Below are positions 29,411 to 40,009 of a stretch of DNA of 64,000 bases, piece after piece. Every line of letters begins with the position of its first letter. The first letter of the stretch is position 1. The position numbers were made by a program, and so were the translations under genes. This DNA is from Serratia sp. DD3. Its GTDB lineage: Bacteria > Pseudomonadota > Gammaproteobacteria > Enterobacterales > Enterobacteriaceae. The notes under the pieces were generated by a model. It did not search any database and had not been told where the DNA came from. It saw only the letters and a program-made list of their open reading frames with translations. The stretch lies in contig NZ_AYKS02000123.1 of the NCBI RefSeq assembly GCF_000496755.2, positions 124,001-188,000 on the forward strand, given 5' to 3'.

Positions 29411-30772
29411 ATGCAAACTTTAACCCAACAATCCATCCGTATGGATGATGTGCCGTTAAATCGGTTCCATATCAAAATCGCCGGGCTAACCTTTGGTGCA
29501 CATTTTACGGATGGCTATGTACTCGGTGTTATCGGCTTCGCCTTGGCACAAATCAAACCACAAATGGGCCTCACCCCTTTTTGGGAGGGGTTGCTTGGTA
29601 GTTCTGCACTGATTGGGCTATTTATCGGCAGTTTGGTCCTCGGCTGGATCTCTGATTATATTGGCCGCCAGAAAATCTTCAGTTTCAGCTTTGTGGTTAT
29701 CACGCTGGCCTCTGCCCTGCAGTTCTTCGCCACCACACCGGAACAACTGTTTCTGTTACGAGTGATGGTAGGCATTGGGTTAGGAGGGGATTTTTCAGTA
29801 GGACACACCATGCTGGCCGAGTTCGCCCCCCGTAAGCATCGAGGTGTATTACTCGGTTCATTCAGTGTGATCTGGACCTTTGGCTATGTTGCCGCGGGCT
29901 TTGCTGGCCATTTTCTAACGGCATTAGGGCCCGATGCCTGGCGCTGGTTGCTCTCCTCTTCTGCCATACCCGCCCTGCTAATTCTGTTAATGCGTATCGG
30001 TACACCGGAGTCACCGCGCTGGTTGATGGGGAAAGGACAACGGGAACAAGCCATGGCGATAGTACATAAATACTTCGGCCCCCATGTCCTGTTGATTGAT
30101 GAAGCCCCCGTGATATCAAAACAACGCTTTTTGTCACTATTTGGGCCTAAATACCGTCGCCGTACCGCGTTCAACAGCCTGTTCTTTGTTTGTCTGGTGA
30201 TCCCTTACTTTGCCATCTATACCTTCTTGCCCTCTATTTTGCAGGTGATGGGGCTAGACAATAACTTCTCCACTGACCTGCTGCTTAACGGCTTGTTGAT
30301 CGTCGGAGCCTTGCTGGGAATTGTTCTGACGGTGATTTGCTCACGCCGTGGTTTCCTGATTGGTTCGTTTATCTTCCTCGCAGCCTGCCTGGTGATGCTA
30401 AGTATTCTTCCTGGTAGCCAAACAACCTGGCTGATCGCCATTTTTGCCGCCTTTACATTAGTCATGTCAGCAGTCAGTAATCTGGTAGGCGTTTTCCCCG
30501 CTGAAAGCTTCCCTACCGAAGTCCGCTCCATGGGCGTGGGGTTTTCAACCTCCATGAGTCGATTAGGCTCCGCCATTGGCACAGGCCTGTTGCCTCTGTC
30601 TATCGTGCATTTCGGCATGCCGACGACTACCGCCATTCTGGCCTTTATCTTGATGATTGGCGCCGTTGTTTCCATTGCCTGGGCACCAGAAACCAAGGGA
30701 CTGACCCTGGTGGATGCCGCCCAGGGCTCGCAACCTCAAACAGAGAACACGTTAGCCACAGTGGCTAAATAA
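29411..30772 (+). CDS. MFS transporter of the LysR-linked aldehyde cluster
   Basis: Major facilitator permease of 453 residues with 12 predicted helices, resembling the aromatic-acid/sugar porter groups. The family motifs GWISDYIGRQK (after helix 2), RVMVGIGLGGDFSVGHTMLAE (given as RVMVGIGLGGDFSVG) and SPRWLMGKG are present; the second half has FPAESFPTEVRSMGVGF. It starts an operon and is followed 28 bp later by the Fae homologue. It probably imports the compound processed by the cluster. The substrate is unknown. Confidence 0.85.
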   Translation: MQTLTQQSIRMDDVPLNRFHIKIAGLTFGAHFTDGYVLGVIGFALAQIKPQMGLTPFWEGLLGSSALIGLFIGSLVLGWISDYIGRQKIFSFSFVVITLASALQFFATTPEQLFLLRVMVGIGLGGDFSVGHTMLAEFAPRKHRGVLLGSFSVIWTFGYVAAGFAGHFLTALGPDAWRWLLSSSAIPALLILLMRIGTPESPRWLMGKGQREQAMAIVHKYFGPHVLLIDEAPVISKQRFLSLFGPKYRRRTAFNSLFFVCLVIPYFAIYTFLPSILQVMGLDNNFSTDLLLNGLLIVGALLGIVLTVICSRRGFLIGSFIFLAACLVMLSILPGSQTTWLIAIFAAFTLVMSAVSNLVGVFPAESFPTEVRSMGVGFSTSMSRLGSAIGTGLLPLSIVHFGMPTTTAILAFILMIGAVVSIAWAPETKGLTLVDAAQGSQPQTENTLATVAK

Positions 30773-30800
30773 CATTATGTTAAAAACAGGAGATCTTTAA

Positions 30801-31304
30801 GTGGAAATGTATATCGGAGAAGGGTTTGCAGGTAACGGCGTAAATGCCTCGCATATCAATATCATGATCGGACCGCGTAATGGTGTCGTCGGCCAGGCTT
30901 TCTCTTCCAGCTTGGCATCCCCCAGCCAGGGTCACTGCCCATTTATGGTGGTAATTAAACCTAACGTACCGGCTAAACCCATGACGCTGTATGTCAATAA
31001 AGCGGAAATTAGCGGTGAATTACACGGCAATTCAACTTGGGGAGCCTCACAAGCCGCTATCGCTAAGGCGGTGACTGAAGCACTACTGTCAGGAACCCTA
31101 CCCGCAGAGGCTGAAGATGAATGGTGTATTGTCACCGCTAACTGGGTCAACCCCAGTTGCAACAATATTGACGAGGTCTATCACAACAACTACCTCGCCT
31201 GTACCCAAGCTATTCAGGCGGCAATGGAAAAACTGCCGACCCGCCACCAATTGACTGAAGCCCTGCCACAGTTGGGCAATCCGTTCTACACCCCAAAAGC
31301 CTGA
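30801..31304 (+). CDS. Formaldehyde-activating enzyme (Fae) homologue
   Basis: A 167-residue protein clearly related to Fae of methylotrophs, which condenses formaldehyde with tetrahydromethanopterin. Conserved blocks are MYIGEGFAGNG, SHINIMIGPRNG (the catalytic histidine equivalent is H18), ASPSQGHCPFMVVIKPNVP, KPMTLYVNKAEI and AQAAIAKAV-like SQAAIAKAVTEAL. I chose GTG 30801, with AGGAG 8 nt upstream. Enterobacteria lack tetrahydromethanopterin, so another aldehyde or cofactor is implied. It lies between a permease and two aldehyde-handling enzymes. The last 25 residues are a lineage-specific tail. Confidence 0.85.
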   Translation: MEMYIGEGFAGNGVNASHINIMIGPRNGVVGQAFSSSLASPSQGHCPFMVVIKPNVPAKPMTLYVNKAEISGELHGNSTWGASQAAIAKAVTEALLSGTLPAEAEDEWCIVTANWVNPSCNNIDEVYHNNYLACTQAIQAAMEKLPTRHQLTEALPQLGNPFYTPKA

Positions 31305-31314
31305 GGAGGGAAGC

Positions 31315-32361
31315 ATGCAGTACATTAATCTGGGTCAATGTGGTTTGAAAGTTTCTCGTTTGTGCTTGGGTACCATGAATATGGGCAGTAAACAGTGGAA
31401 ACCGTGGATTTTCGATGAGGCACAAAGTGAACCGCTGATCCGCCATGCTTTGGAAAACGGGATTAACTTTATTGATCTAGCGGATTTTTACTCCAGTGGT
31501 GCGGGTGAAGAAGTGGTGGGCCGGGTGATCAAGCGCATTGCCAATCGTGATGAACTGGTGCTGACCACCAAAGTAGGCTACCCGATTGGCGCGGGGTTCA
31601 ACAACCAGGGACATTCACGTAAACATATCATGGCCAGTATCGATGCCAGTTTGCAGCGTTTGGGCACCGATTACGTCGATATCTATATGTTGCATTACTT
31701 CGATGTGAATACCCCCATTGAAGAAACCTGGGCAGCGATGAATGATATCGTCCATTCTGGCAAGGCTCGCTATGTTGGGGTATCGACCATGTATACCTGG
31801 CAGTTAGCCAAAATCCTATGGTATTGCGAGCGTAATGGCTATACCAAACCCATTAATATGCAACTGCAACTCAACTGTGCTTACCGTGAGGAAGAGCGTG
31901 AAATGATACCGTTTTGCCGTGATCAGGGGTTGGGTATTTCAGTCTTCAGCCCATTGGCTCGCGGGCTATTAAGTTGCGATTTCAACTCTGTGCGCAACAA
32001 GACCGATTTTTTTACCCAAGAAATGTATGCTGATGCGACTTCGCTTAACATAGCGCAGTCGGTTAGCCGGGTGGCTGAGCAACGAGGTATACCACCAGCA
32101 CAGGTCGCTCAAGCCTGGGTACTTAACCACCCAGGTGTAGATTGTATGTTAGTTGGTGCCGACTCGATACAACAGATCAACAGTGCCATTGCCGCACTAG
32201 ATACCCAGCTCAATGACGAAGAACAGCATGAGCTGGAGCGTAATTACACCCCTTGCGATGTCATTAATGACTACACCGCGGGCAAGCGTATTCTGCGTGA
32301 CAGCCGCCCAGCACGCGGTTTTTTTGCAGTGGATAACCTAGAAACAAGGAATATTGCATGA
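31315..32361 (+). CDS. Aldo/keto reductase
   Basis: NAD(P)H-dependent reductase with a TIM-barrel fold, 348 residues. The catalytic tetrad is D54, Y59 (IDLADFYSSG), K86 (TTKVGYP) and H127 (YMLHYFD). The C-terminal part has the cofactor block GADSIQQINSAI. AGGAGG precedes the start, which lies 10 bp after the Fae homologue. It overlaps the aldehyde dehydrogenase by 4 bp. It probably reduces or oxidises an aldehyde or alcohol intermediate in the same pathway. Confidence 0.9.
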   Translation: MQYINLGQCGLKVSRLCLGTMNMGSKQWKPWIFDEAQSEPLIRHALENGINFIDLADFYSSGAGEEVVGRVIKRIANRDELVLTTKVGYPIGAGFNNQGHSRKHIMASIDASLQRLGTDYVDIYMLHYFDVNTPIEETWAAMNDIVHSGKARYVGVSTMYTWQLAKILWYCERNGYTKPINMQLQLNCAYREEEREMIPFCRDQGLGISVFSPLARGLLSCDFNSVRNKTDFFTQEMYADATSLNIAQSVSRVAEQRGIPPAQVAQAWVLNHPGVDCMLVGADSIQQINSAIAALDTQLNDEEQHELERNYTPCDVINDYTAGKRILRDSRPARGFFAVDNLETRNIA

Positions 32362-33803
32362 CAGCTTATGCCTCCTTACTGCGTACCGGTTGGTATTGCA
32401 ATGGCCAGTGGCAAACGACCCCACAAACGTATCCCGTCGATAATCCCGCCAGTGGTGAAAAAATTGCTGATGTTGCCCTGGCTGGCCGTGCAGAAACTGA
32501 AGCTGCCATTGCCGCAGCAGCGGCGGCGCTACCGGCCTGGCGTGCTCAAACCGCCAAAGCACGGTCAGAAATTTTGCGACGCTGGTTCCAGTTGATCATG
32601 CAGCATCAACAAGCACTGGCTGAGTTGATGGTGACCGAACAAGGTAAAGTCCTCAGCGAAGCCATCGGCGAAGTGGCTTACGCCGCCAGCTTTATTGAAT
32701 GGTTTTCCGAAGAGGCTAAACGTGCCTATGGCAAAACCATCCCGGCAACCAAAAATGGCAATCAGATCCTCACCTTTAAAGAGCCGGTGGGTGTTATTGC
32801 GGCCATTACGCCATGGAACTTTCCATTAGCCATGCTGACACGCAAATTGGGCCCGGCACTGGCGGCTGGTTGTACTGCGGTGATTAAGCCAGCCAATGAA
32901 ACTCCGCTCAGCGCTTTCGCGTTGATTGTATTAGCCCAACAAGCCGGGGTTCCAGCCGGGGTGATTAATGCGGTTTCCGGCGATACCGTCGCCATTGGTG
33001 AAACACTGATGGCGAGCCCGCTAGTGCGTAAAATTTCTTTCACTGGTTCAACGCCGGTGGGTAAGTTATTAATGCGCCAAGCAGCAGATACAGTGAAAAA
33101 GCTGTCTCTGGAACTGGGCGGTAATGCACCTTTTATCGTGTTTGATGATGCCGATCTTGATGTAGCCATTGCCGGCGCAATGGCCGCCAAATTCCGCAAC
33201 AGCGGGCAGACTTGCATATGTGTTAACCGTTTCTACATTCAGGACGGTATTTATGACCGCTTTGTCCAGAAACTGACGGATGCCGCAAAAGCGTTAAAGG
33301 TTGCTTCAGGTATGACGCCAGGAGCACAACAAGGGCCGCTAATCCATATCAAAGCAGTAGAAAAAGTGGAGGCACACCTACAGGACGCCCTGAAGTTAGG
33401 TGCGAAGCTGATGTGCGGCGGTAAGCGCGCCGACTTAGGGGGATCATTCTTCCAACCTACGGTGTTGGCTAACGCCACAGAGCAGATGCGGTTAGCGCAG
33501 GAAGAGACCTTTGGCCCGCTGGCTGCCTGTTTCCGCTTTACCGATGAGGATGAAGTCATCACCCGAGCTAACGCAACCCCCTTTGGGTTAGCGGCTTATC
33601 TGTATACCCGTGATTTGGCGCGCGCCTTGCGTGTTACCAAAGCATTGGAAAGCGGCATGGTAGGTATTAATGAAGGGATTATTTCTACTGAGGTCGCCCC
33701 TTTTGGTGGGGTGAAAGAGTCAGGCCTGGGGCGCGAAGGGGCGGATATCGGCCTGGATGAATATCAGGAAACCAAATACGTCAATATCGGCCAACTGCTG
33801 TAA
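32358..33803 (+). CDS. Aldehyde dehydrogenase (GabD-like, succinate-semialdehyde type)
   Basis: NAD(P)-dependent aldehyde dehydrogenase of 481 residues. Conserved parts are AAITPWNFPLAM (cofactor site), ISFTGSTPVGK, the glutamate block LELGGNAPFIV, the cysteine block NSGQTCICVNR with the nucleophile cysteine, and EETFGPLAAC. It most resembles succinate-semialdehyde dehydrogenases of the GabD family. The ATGA overlap with the aldo/keto reductase shows tight coupling. It ends the operon, followed by a hairpin. The expected role is oxidation of the pathway's aldehyde to an acid. Confidence 0.9.
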   Translation: MTAYASLLRTGWYCNGQWQTTPQTYPVDNPASGEKIADVALAGRAETEAAIAAAAAALPAWRAQTAKARSEILRRWFQLIMQHQQALAELMVTEQGKVLSEAIGEVAYAASFIEWFSEEAKRAYGKTIPATKNGNQILTFKEPVGVIAAITPWNFPLAMLTRKLGPALAAGCTAVIKPANETPLSAFALIVLAQQAGVPAGVINAVSGDTVAIGETLMASPLVRKISFTGSTPVGKLLMRQAADTVKKLSLELGGNAPFIVFDDADLDVAIAGAMAAKFRNSGQTCICVNRFYIQDGIYDRFVQKLTDAAKALKVASGMTPGAQQGPLIHIKAVEKVEAHLQDALKLGAKLMCGGKRADLGGSFFQPTVLANATEQMRLAQEETFGPLAACFRFTDEDEVITRANATPFGLAAYLYTRDLARALRVTKALESGMVGINEGIISTEVAPFGGVKESGLGREGADIGLDEYQETKYVNIGQLL

Positions 33804-33841
33804 ATTCGATAAACTGTTGTGAATTCGATAAACAAAAGAAA

Positions 33842-33859
33842 GGCGCTGTTTCCAGCGCC
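33842..33859. terminator. Bidirectional terminator between the ALDH operon and phoU
   Basis: Stem GGCGCTG (33842-33848) and CAGCGCC (33853-33859), loop TTTC. On the minus strand it is followed by a T-rich run (TTTCTTTTGTTT), making a good terminator for pst-phoU. A second, AT-rich hairpin (AGTAATTTT/AAAATTACT) follows at 33866-33888. Confidence 0.75.
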
Positions 33860-33883
33860 ATTAACAGTAATTTTTTAATAAAA

Positions 33884-34615
33884 TTACTCTTTTTTCTCGC
33901 CTTTACTTTCTGCCAGTAATTTGTCCAGTGCATCCCCACCGATATGGCGGAAATCCTGGCCCTTGACGAAATAGAAGATAAATTCACAAATGTTCTGGCA
34001 ACGATCACCGATACGTTCGATAGAACGGGCACAGAATAACGCCGTCAATACACTGGGAATGGTACGCGAATCTTCCATCATGTAGGTCATCAACTGGCGC
34101 ACGATACCCTCATACTCCTGATCGACCTTCTTGTCTTCACGGTAAATACGGATCGCTTCATCCAGATCCATACGCGCAAAGGCATCCAGCACATCATGCA
34201 GCATCTGAACGGTATGGCGCCCCAAAGACTCCAGGCTGACCAACAGCGGTTGATGCTGGTGAGAAAATTTCTCCAGTGCCGTACGGCAGATTTTATCTGC
34301 AACGTCACCGATACGTTCCAGTTCAGAAATGGTCTTGATAATCGCCATCACCAAGCGTAAATCGCTGGCGGTTGGCTGGCGCTTGGCAATGATACGCACA
34401 CAGGCTTCATCAATGGCTACTTCCATCATATTGACCTTGGCATCACCCTCGATCACCCGTTTAGCCAGCTCACCATCCTGGTTATGCATCGCCGTGATAG
34501 CATCACTCAGTTGCTGTTCAACCAGCCCACCCATCGTCAACACCTGGGTGCGGATATACTCAAGCTCTGCGTTGAACTGGCCAGAAATATGTTTGTTTAA
34601 ATTCAGATTGTCCAT
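33884..34615 (-). CDS. phoU: Phosphate-signalling protein PhoU
   Basis: All-helical regulator of 243 residues (241 in E. coli) with two PhoU domains. It starts [19 protein letters not shown] and has the metal-binding repeats [12 protein letters not shown] and [13 protein letters not shown]. It relays the state of the PstSCAB transporter to the sensor PhoR and keeps the Pho regulon off when phosphate is plentiful. It is the last gene of the pst operon, 12 bp after pstB. Confidence 0.97.
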   Translation of the reverse strand: MDNLNLNKHISGQFNAELEYIRTQVLTMGGLVEQQLSDAITAMHNQDGELAKRVIEGDAKVNMMEVAIDEACVRIIAKRQPTASDLRLVMAIIKTISELERIGDVADKICRTALEKFSHQHQPLLVSLESLGRHTVQMLHDVLDAFARMDLDEAIRIYREDKKVDQEYEGIVRQLMTYMMEDSRTIPSVLTALFCARSIERIGDRCQNICEFIFYFVKGQDFRHIGGDALDKLLAESKGEKKE

Positions 34616-34627
34616 GATGCACCCTTA

Positions 34628-35443
<816 letters not shown>

Positions 35444-35451
35444 TTAAATTT

Positions 35452-36333
35452 TTATGAATGCTTTTTCTTGGCAAAAATCACACGCGCCAGGATATTCAGT
35501 AACAGTACGCACAGGGTGATCAACAATACGCCTGCCCAAGCCAATTGCTGCCATTCGGCAAACGGGCTCATGGCAAACTTGAAGATGGTCACTGGCAGGT
35601 TGGCAATCGGCTGCATCAGGTCGGTATTCCAGAACTGATTTGACAGCGAGGTAAACAGCAATGGCGCTGTTTCACCTGCAATACGTGCTATAGCCAGTAA
35701 TACACCGGTAATGATACCGGAGATAGAAGCTTTCAAGGTAATGGCAGAAATAATACGCCATTTGGGTGTTCCCAGTGCATGAGCGGCCTCACGCAACGTA
35801 TCGGGCACCAGTCTGAGCATGTTCTCGGTGGTGCGGATCACAATCGGGATCTGCAGCAAAGCCAAGGCAATAATCCCCGCCCATCCAGAGAAGTGCTCCA
35901 TTTTAGCCACCACCACGGTGTAAACAAACAACCCCACCACGATTGACGGCGCAGACAGCAAAATATCGTTAATAAAGCGGATCACCTCAGCCAACCAGGA
36001 TTTACGGCCATATTCCGCCAGATAAACGCCTGCCATGATGCCCAACGGTGTACCGAAGACGGTCGCCCACAGAATCAGCAAACCACTACCGGCAATGGCG
36101 TTAGCCAAACCGCCGCCGGCCGTATTGGGTGGTGGCGTCATTTCGGTGAATAACGCCAGCGACATACCATCGATGCCCTTGGTAATGGTAGAAAACAGAA
36201 TCCACACCAACCAGAACAGACCAAAGGCCATCGTCGCCAGTGACAAGAACAGTGCAATGCGGTTTTTCTGGCGGCGCCAAGCCTGCATTTTACGGCGGCT
36301 TTCCGCCAGCTCTACAGAATCCAACATGGTCAC
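35452..36333 (-). CDS. pstA: Phosphate ABC transporter permease PstA
   Basis: Inner-membrane permease of the PstSCAB importer, with six predicted helices and the ABC-contact loop [19 protein letters not shown] chose GTG 36333, which starts one base after the pstC stop and has GAGG 9 nt upstream, giving 293 residues (E. coli 296). ATG at 36327 and an ATG at 36348 inside pstC are alternatives. The core is almost identical to E. coli. Confidence 0.93.
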   Translation of the reverse strand: MTMLDSVELAESRRKMQAWRRQKNRIALFLSLATMAFGLFWLVWILFSTITKGIDGMSLALFTEMTPPPNTAGGGLANAIAGSGLLILWATVFGTPLGIMAGVYLAEYGRKSWLAEVIRFINDILLSAPSIVVGLFVYTVVVAKMEHFSGWAGIIALALLQIPIVIRTTENMLRLVPDTLREAAHALGTPKWRIISAITLKASISGIITGVLLAIARIAGETAPLLFTSLSNQFWNTDLMQPIANLPVTIFKFAMSPFAEWQQLAWAGVLLITLCVLLLNILARVIFAKKKHS

Positions 36334-36334
36334 T

Positions 36335-37291
36335 TTAACGCCCCTCATTTTTAGCCAAGCGCATAACCATCAGTTTTGACAGCGCAAGGACGATAAAAGT
36401 GATAACAAACAGGATCAGCCCCAGTTGCATTAATGCTGAGGTGTGCAGCCCCGACTCCGCTTCAGCGAATTCATTGGCCAATGCTGAGGTAATACTGTTG
36501 CCAGGCATAAACAGTGAGAAACTGTCGAGTTGGTAGGTGTTACCGATAATGAAGGTGACTGCCATGGTTTCCCCCAAAGCTCGCCCCAGACCCAGCATAA
36601 TACCGCCAATCACCCCATTTTTAGTAAACGGTAAGACAATACGCGAAATCACTTCCCAGGTAGTACAACCAATACCGTAGGCGGACTCTTTCATCATTAC
36701 CGGGGTTTGTTCGAATACATCACGCATAACTGCGGCAATGTAAGGAATAATCATAATAGCCAGGATCACCCCGGCAGCCAGAATACCGATACCGAAAGCC
36801 GGGCCAGAAAATAATTCACCAACAATCGGAATACCAGAAAGGACATTGCCCACCGGAGTCTGGAAATATTGGGCGAACAGTGGAGCAAACACGAACAGAC
36901 CCCACATACCGTAAACAATACTTGGGATCGCCGCTAACAGTTCAATGGCGATACCTAACGGGCGCTTAAGCCAATTAGGGGCGAGTTCCGTCAGGAACAG
37001 CGCAATACCAAAACTGACCGGGACCGCAATGATCAAGGCAATCAGAGAGGTGACTAACGTCCCGTAAATAGGGACTAAGGCACCGAACTGCTCAGCGGGT
37101 GCATCCCACTCTTTGGTCCACAGAAAAGCGAAACCAAACGCCTGCATACTTGGCCAGGAGGCAATAATCAGCGAAACAATAATGCCGCCCAGCAGCAATA
37201 AGGTAATCAGCGCGGCCAGTCTAACCAGCGCGCTGAAGATAATGTCACCGTTTTTACTCGGTGCTTTAATGGTCGGTTTAGGCCCAGCCAT
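36335..37291 (-). CDS. pstC: Phosphate ABC transporter permease PstC
   Basis: Membrane permease of 318 residues (319 in E. coli), pairing with PstA to form the phosphate channel. It has about six helices and the ABC-contact loop [20 protein letters not shown]. It begins [19 protein letters not shown]. An 89-bp spacer with a hairpin separates it from pstS, as expected where the binding protein is made in excess. Confidence 0.97.
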   Translation of the reverse strand: MAGPKPTIKAPSKNGDIIFSALVRLAALITLLLLGGIIVSLIIASWPSMQAFGFAFLWTKEWDAPAEQFGALVPIYGTLVTSLIALIIAVPVSFGIALFLTELAPNWLKRPLGIAIELLAAIPSIVYGMWGLFVFAPLFAQYFQTPVGNVLSGIPIVGELFSGPAFGIGILAAGVILAIMIIPYIAAVMRDVFEQTPVMMKESAYGIGCTTWEVISRIVLPFTKNGVIGGIMLGLGRALGETMAVTFIIGNTYQLDSFSLFMPGNSITSALANEFAEAESGLHTSALMQLGLILFVITFIVLALSKLMVMRLAKNEGR

Positions 37292-37319
37292 AGATTACTC
37301 TTCTGTTATAAAGCTTAAA

Positions 37320-37339
37320 GGGCTCAGCTTACTGAGCCC
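37320..37339 (-). terminator. Intercistronic hairpin between pstS and pstC
   Basis: GGGCTCAG (37320-37327) and CTGAGCCC (37332-37339) with a 4-nt loop, without a strong T-run. It probably stabilises the pstS message or attenuates read-through into pstCAB-phoU. Confidence 0.55.
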
Positions 37340-37379
37340 CGACACATCAGGCAAGGTGTATACCACACCTCTTGTGTTT

Positions 37380-38420
37380 TTAGAATAATGCTTTACCAGA
37401 ACTGTCTTTGATATTGGTCTTCCAAGCTGCACGGACTTGCTCAACTACCTCATCTGGCAGTATAGCGTAGTCCAGTTCAAGAGCCTGTTTAGCACCCTGG
37501 TTATAGGCCCAATCAAAGAACTTCAGTACTTCTGTACCTTGCTCTGGTTTCTTCTGCTCTTTGTGCATCAGAATAAAGGTAGTGGAAGTAATTGGCCAAG
37601 CATTATTACCTTTTTGGTTGGTCAAGTCCTGAGCGAAGGTTTTACTCCAGTCGGCACCTTTGGCTGCAGCGCTAAAGCTCTCTTTGGTTGGGCTCACTGG
37701 CTCACCATCAGCAGAGACTAATTTAGTGTAGGCCAGATTATTCTGTTTGGCATAAGCGTATTCTACATAACCGATAGAACCAGGTAAACGTTGGACAAAT
37801 GCAGCAATACCGTCATTGCCCTTACCACCTAAACCGGTTGGCCACTTAACCGTTGAACCGGTACCCACTTTCTCTTTCCACTGAGGATTAACCTTAGACA
37901 GATAGCTGGTGAAGACGAAAGAAGTACCAGAACCGTCTGCACGGCGTACCACGGCAATATTCTGATCTGGCAACTTAACGCCTGGGTTCAGTTTAGTGAT
38001 CGCTGGGTCATTCCATTTTGTGATATTACCCAAGTAGATATCACCCAGGGTTTGACCATCGAGAGTCAGTTCACCGGATTTGATGCCTGGGATGTTGACA
38101 GCCAGTACCACACCGCCAATCACGGTTGGGAACTGAAACAGGCCATCGGCAGCCAGCTTATCGTCAGACAGAGGAGCATCGGAAGCACCAAAGTCAACGG
38201 TGTTAGCAATAATTTGCTTCACACCACCAGAGGAACCAATCCCCTGATAGTTAACTTTATTGCCAGTCTCTTTCTGATAAGAATCTGCCCACTTGGCATA
38301 AACCGGAGCGGGAAATGTCGCACCTGCACCGGTCAAGCTCGCAGCAGCGAATGCAGATACAGAGACCAAGGAGATAGTCGCTGCGACAATGCTGGCGACA
38401 GTGGTACGCATCAGTTTCAT
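37380..38420 (-). CDS. pstS: Periplasmic phosphate-binding protein PstS
   Basis: High-affinity phosphate receptor of 346 residues, the same as E. coli. Signal peptide residues 1-25 (cleavage AFA-AASLTG). Ligand motifs GAGATFPAP, the GSSGGVKQI loop and [11 protein letters not shown] are present. I chose ATG 38420, preceded by AGGAGG; a start 17 codons upstream would spoil the signal peptide. It is the first gene of pstSCAB-phoU, with two Pho boxes upstream. Confidence 0.97.
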   Translation of the reverse strand: MKLMRTTVASIVAATISLVSVSAFAAASLTGAGATFPAPVYAKWADSYQKETGNKVNYQGIGSSGGVKQIIANTVDFGASDAPLSDDKLAADGLFQFPTVIGGVVLAVNIPGIKSGELTLDGQTLGDIYLGNITKWNDPAITKLNPGVKLPDQNIAVVRRADGSGTSFVFTSYLSKVNPQWKEKVGTGSTVKWPTGLGGKGNDGIAAFVQRLPGSIGYVEYAYAKQNNLAYTKLVSADGEPVSPTKESFSAAAKGADWSKTFAQDLTNQKGNNAWPITSTTFILMHKEQKKPEQGTEVLKFFDWAYNQGAKQALELDYAILPDEVVEQVRAAWKTNIKDSSGKALF

Positions 38421-38498
38421 GATCCCTCCTAATGGGATATTTAAAAATCGACTTCGGGCTGTTTGAGTCAAATAAAGTATTGCTGATTGAAGGAAAAT

Positions 38499-38549
38499 AG
38501 GACAGTTTCATGACAGTAAAATGTATAAAATATTACAGTTATATGACAA
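38499..38549 (-). promoter_or_regulatory. Two Pho boxes upstream of pstS
   Basis: On the minus strand, CTGTCATGAAACTGTCCT (38499-38516) and TTGTCATATAACTGTAAT (38532-38549) each match the 18-bp PhoB consensus of two CTGTCAT-like repeats with a 4-bp spacer. They start 79 bp before the pstS ATG and predict induction in phosphate starvation. Confidence 0.85.
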
Positions 38550-38637
38550 TGATTGGATTTTTTGTTTTTTGTTTTATTATCAATATATTAAAAAACATCA
38601 TGCAAAATATCAGCTGAGTAAAACCCTACCGATCCTC

Positions 38638-39849
38638 CAGGGCGGGATCGCACTTTGTTAATGAAGCTTGAACGGGCAGATCGTCTGTGATCTAATCACG
38701 TCTCCATATAGGAGGCACGCTCGATGACGTTGATTGAACACCTTACCCTTGTTGAAGAAACCCGCTCTGACATCAATCGTAAACATGACCTTGTTGACGT
38801 CATGTTTCTTGTCATCAGCGCCATCATGAGTGGTGCCGAAGGCTGGCGGGACATAGAGACCTATGGCAATTCAAAGGCCGATTGGCTCCGTCAGTATCGA
38901 CCTTTTGCCAACGGCATCCCGCGCCGTCACACCATTGCCCGCATTTTGCGCTGCATTGTCATCGATACCCTGCTTGAAGCGTTGCTTTGCTGGGTCAATG
39001 AACAGCGCACCCATCAGGGCAAACCCATCATTGCCTTTGACGGCAAGGTGTTGCGCGGTTCCTACCGCGGAAATGCCGCCGAAGCTCTGCAACTGGTCAC
39101 AGCCTACGATACCGAAAATGGTTTGGTTTTAAGCCAGAAAACAACCCCAAATAAGAAAGGGGAACTCGAAACGGTCAAAGAAATGCTGGAAATTCTTGAG
39201 CTTAAAGGCGCCGTTGTGACGCTTGATGCCTTGCATTGTCAGCGTGAGACGCTGGAGAAAATCAGCGAGAAGAAGGCACATGTGGTGGTTCAGGTAAAGA
39301 AGAACCAACCGAAGCTGTATCAAGCCGTTCAATCGCAATTTCAGGCACTCTTTGACGCACAGAAAGAGAAGATAATCGTCGAGCACAAAGAGAATGGTCA
39401 TGGCCGCCAAGAAGAGCGCTATGTCTTTCAATTAAAATCAAAATTACCGCCCGAGCTGGCGGAGAAATGGCCGACAATCCGCAGCATCATCGCCGTTGAG
39501 CGTCACCGCAGCGCCAACGGAAAAGGAACGGTAGAGACCGCCTACTATGTCAGCTCGTTATCCCCCAAACACAAGCTGCTCGGGCACTATATTCGTCAAC
39601 ACTGGCGGATCGAGAACAGCCAGCATTACATTCTTGATGTGGTGTTCAATGAAGATGCCTCCAGAATAGCGATGGAGGATGCGGTCGAGAATATGGCGCT
39701 ATTCCGGCGGTTTGTTCTGAATATCATAAAGTAGAGCAATTGTGGTGCGCCGAGTCAGAGAAACAAGCTAAAAAAGGCAGGTTGGGATGACAATTATCGG
39801 GCTCAGTTATTCTTTGGTTAAATAACAAGCAAAGTATGCTCCCGCCCTG
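38638..39849 (+). mobile_element. ISAs1-family insertion sequence with exact 10-bp target duplication
   Basis: A 1212-bp element. The ends are CAGGGCGGGATCGCACTTTG (38638) and, inverted, CAGGGCGGGAGCATACTTTG (ending 39849), agreeing at 17 of 20 positions. The flanks carry the identical 10-bp ACCGATCCTC at 38628-38637 and 39850-39859, a target-site duplication of a size usual for this family. It landed about 90 bp upstream of the distal Pho box of pstS without disturbing it. The transposase carries an in-frame stop. Confidence 0.92.
38724..39821 (+). pseudogene. ISAs1-family transposase with an in-frame amber codon
   Basis: DDE transposase reading MTLIEHLTLVEETRSDINRK, with blocks IAFDGKVLRGS, VTLDALHCQ and HWRIENSQHYILDVVFNED holding the catalytic acidic residues. 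Translation stops at TAG 39732-39734 after 336 residues. The same frame then continues for 28 codons to TAA 39819-39821, including the family's C-terminal KKAGWDD motif. A CAG-to-TAG change is the simplest explanation. The catalytic core is complete, so residual activity cannot be excluded. Confidence 0.85.
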
Positions 39850-39869
39850 ACCGATCCTCACTCAAGTTC

Positions 39870-39960
39870 TGTACACGTCGATATTCAAGCTGCAGTCATG
39901 TCGTCTGGCCACCAGGAATATTCCCAGTAGAGCAGTTCATCCTTGAACTGCTTAAAAATC
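39870..39960. repeat. Fragment of an ERIC-like repeat
   Basis: CGTCGATATTCAAGCTGCAG resembles one ERIC end (ATACTTCAAGTTGCAG reading), but the other end is not found. It sits between the ISAs1 element and dld. Confidence 0.35.
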
Positions 39961-40009
39961 AATTCATTGCTACTTAACCCTTTTCCTGTAATGGAACAGT
40001 ATCTTGTTT

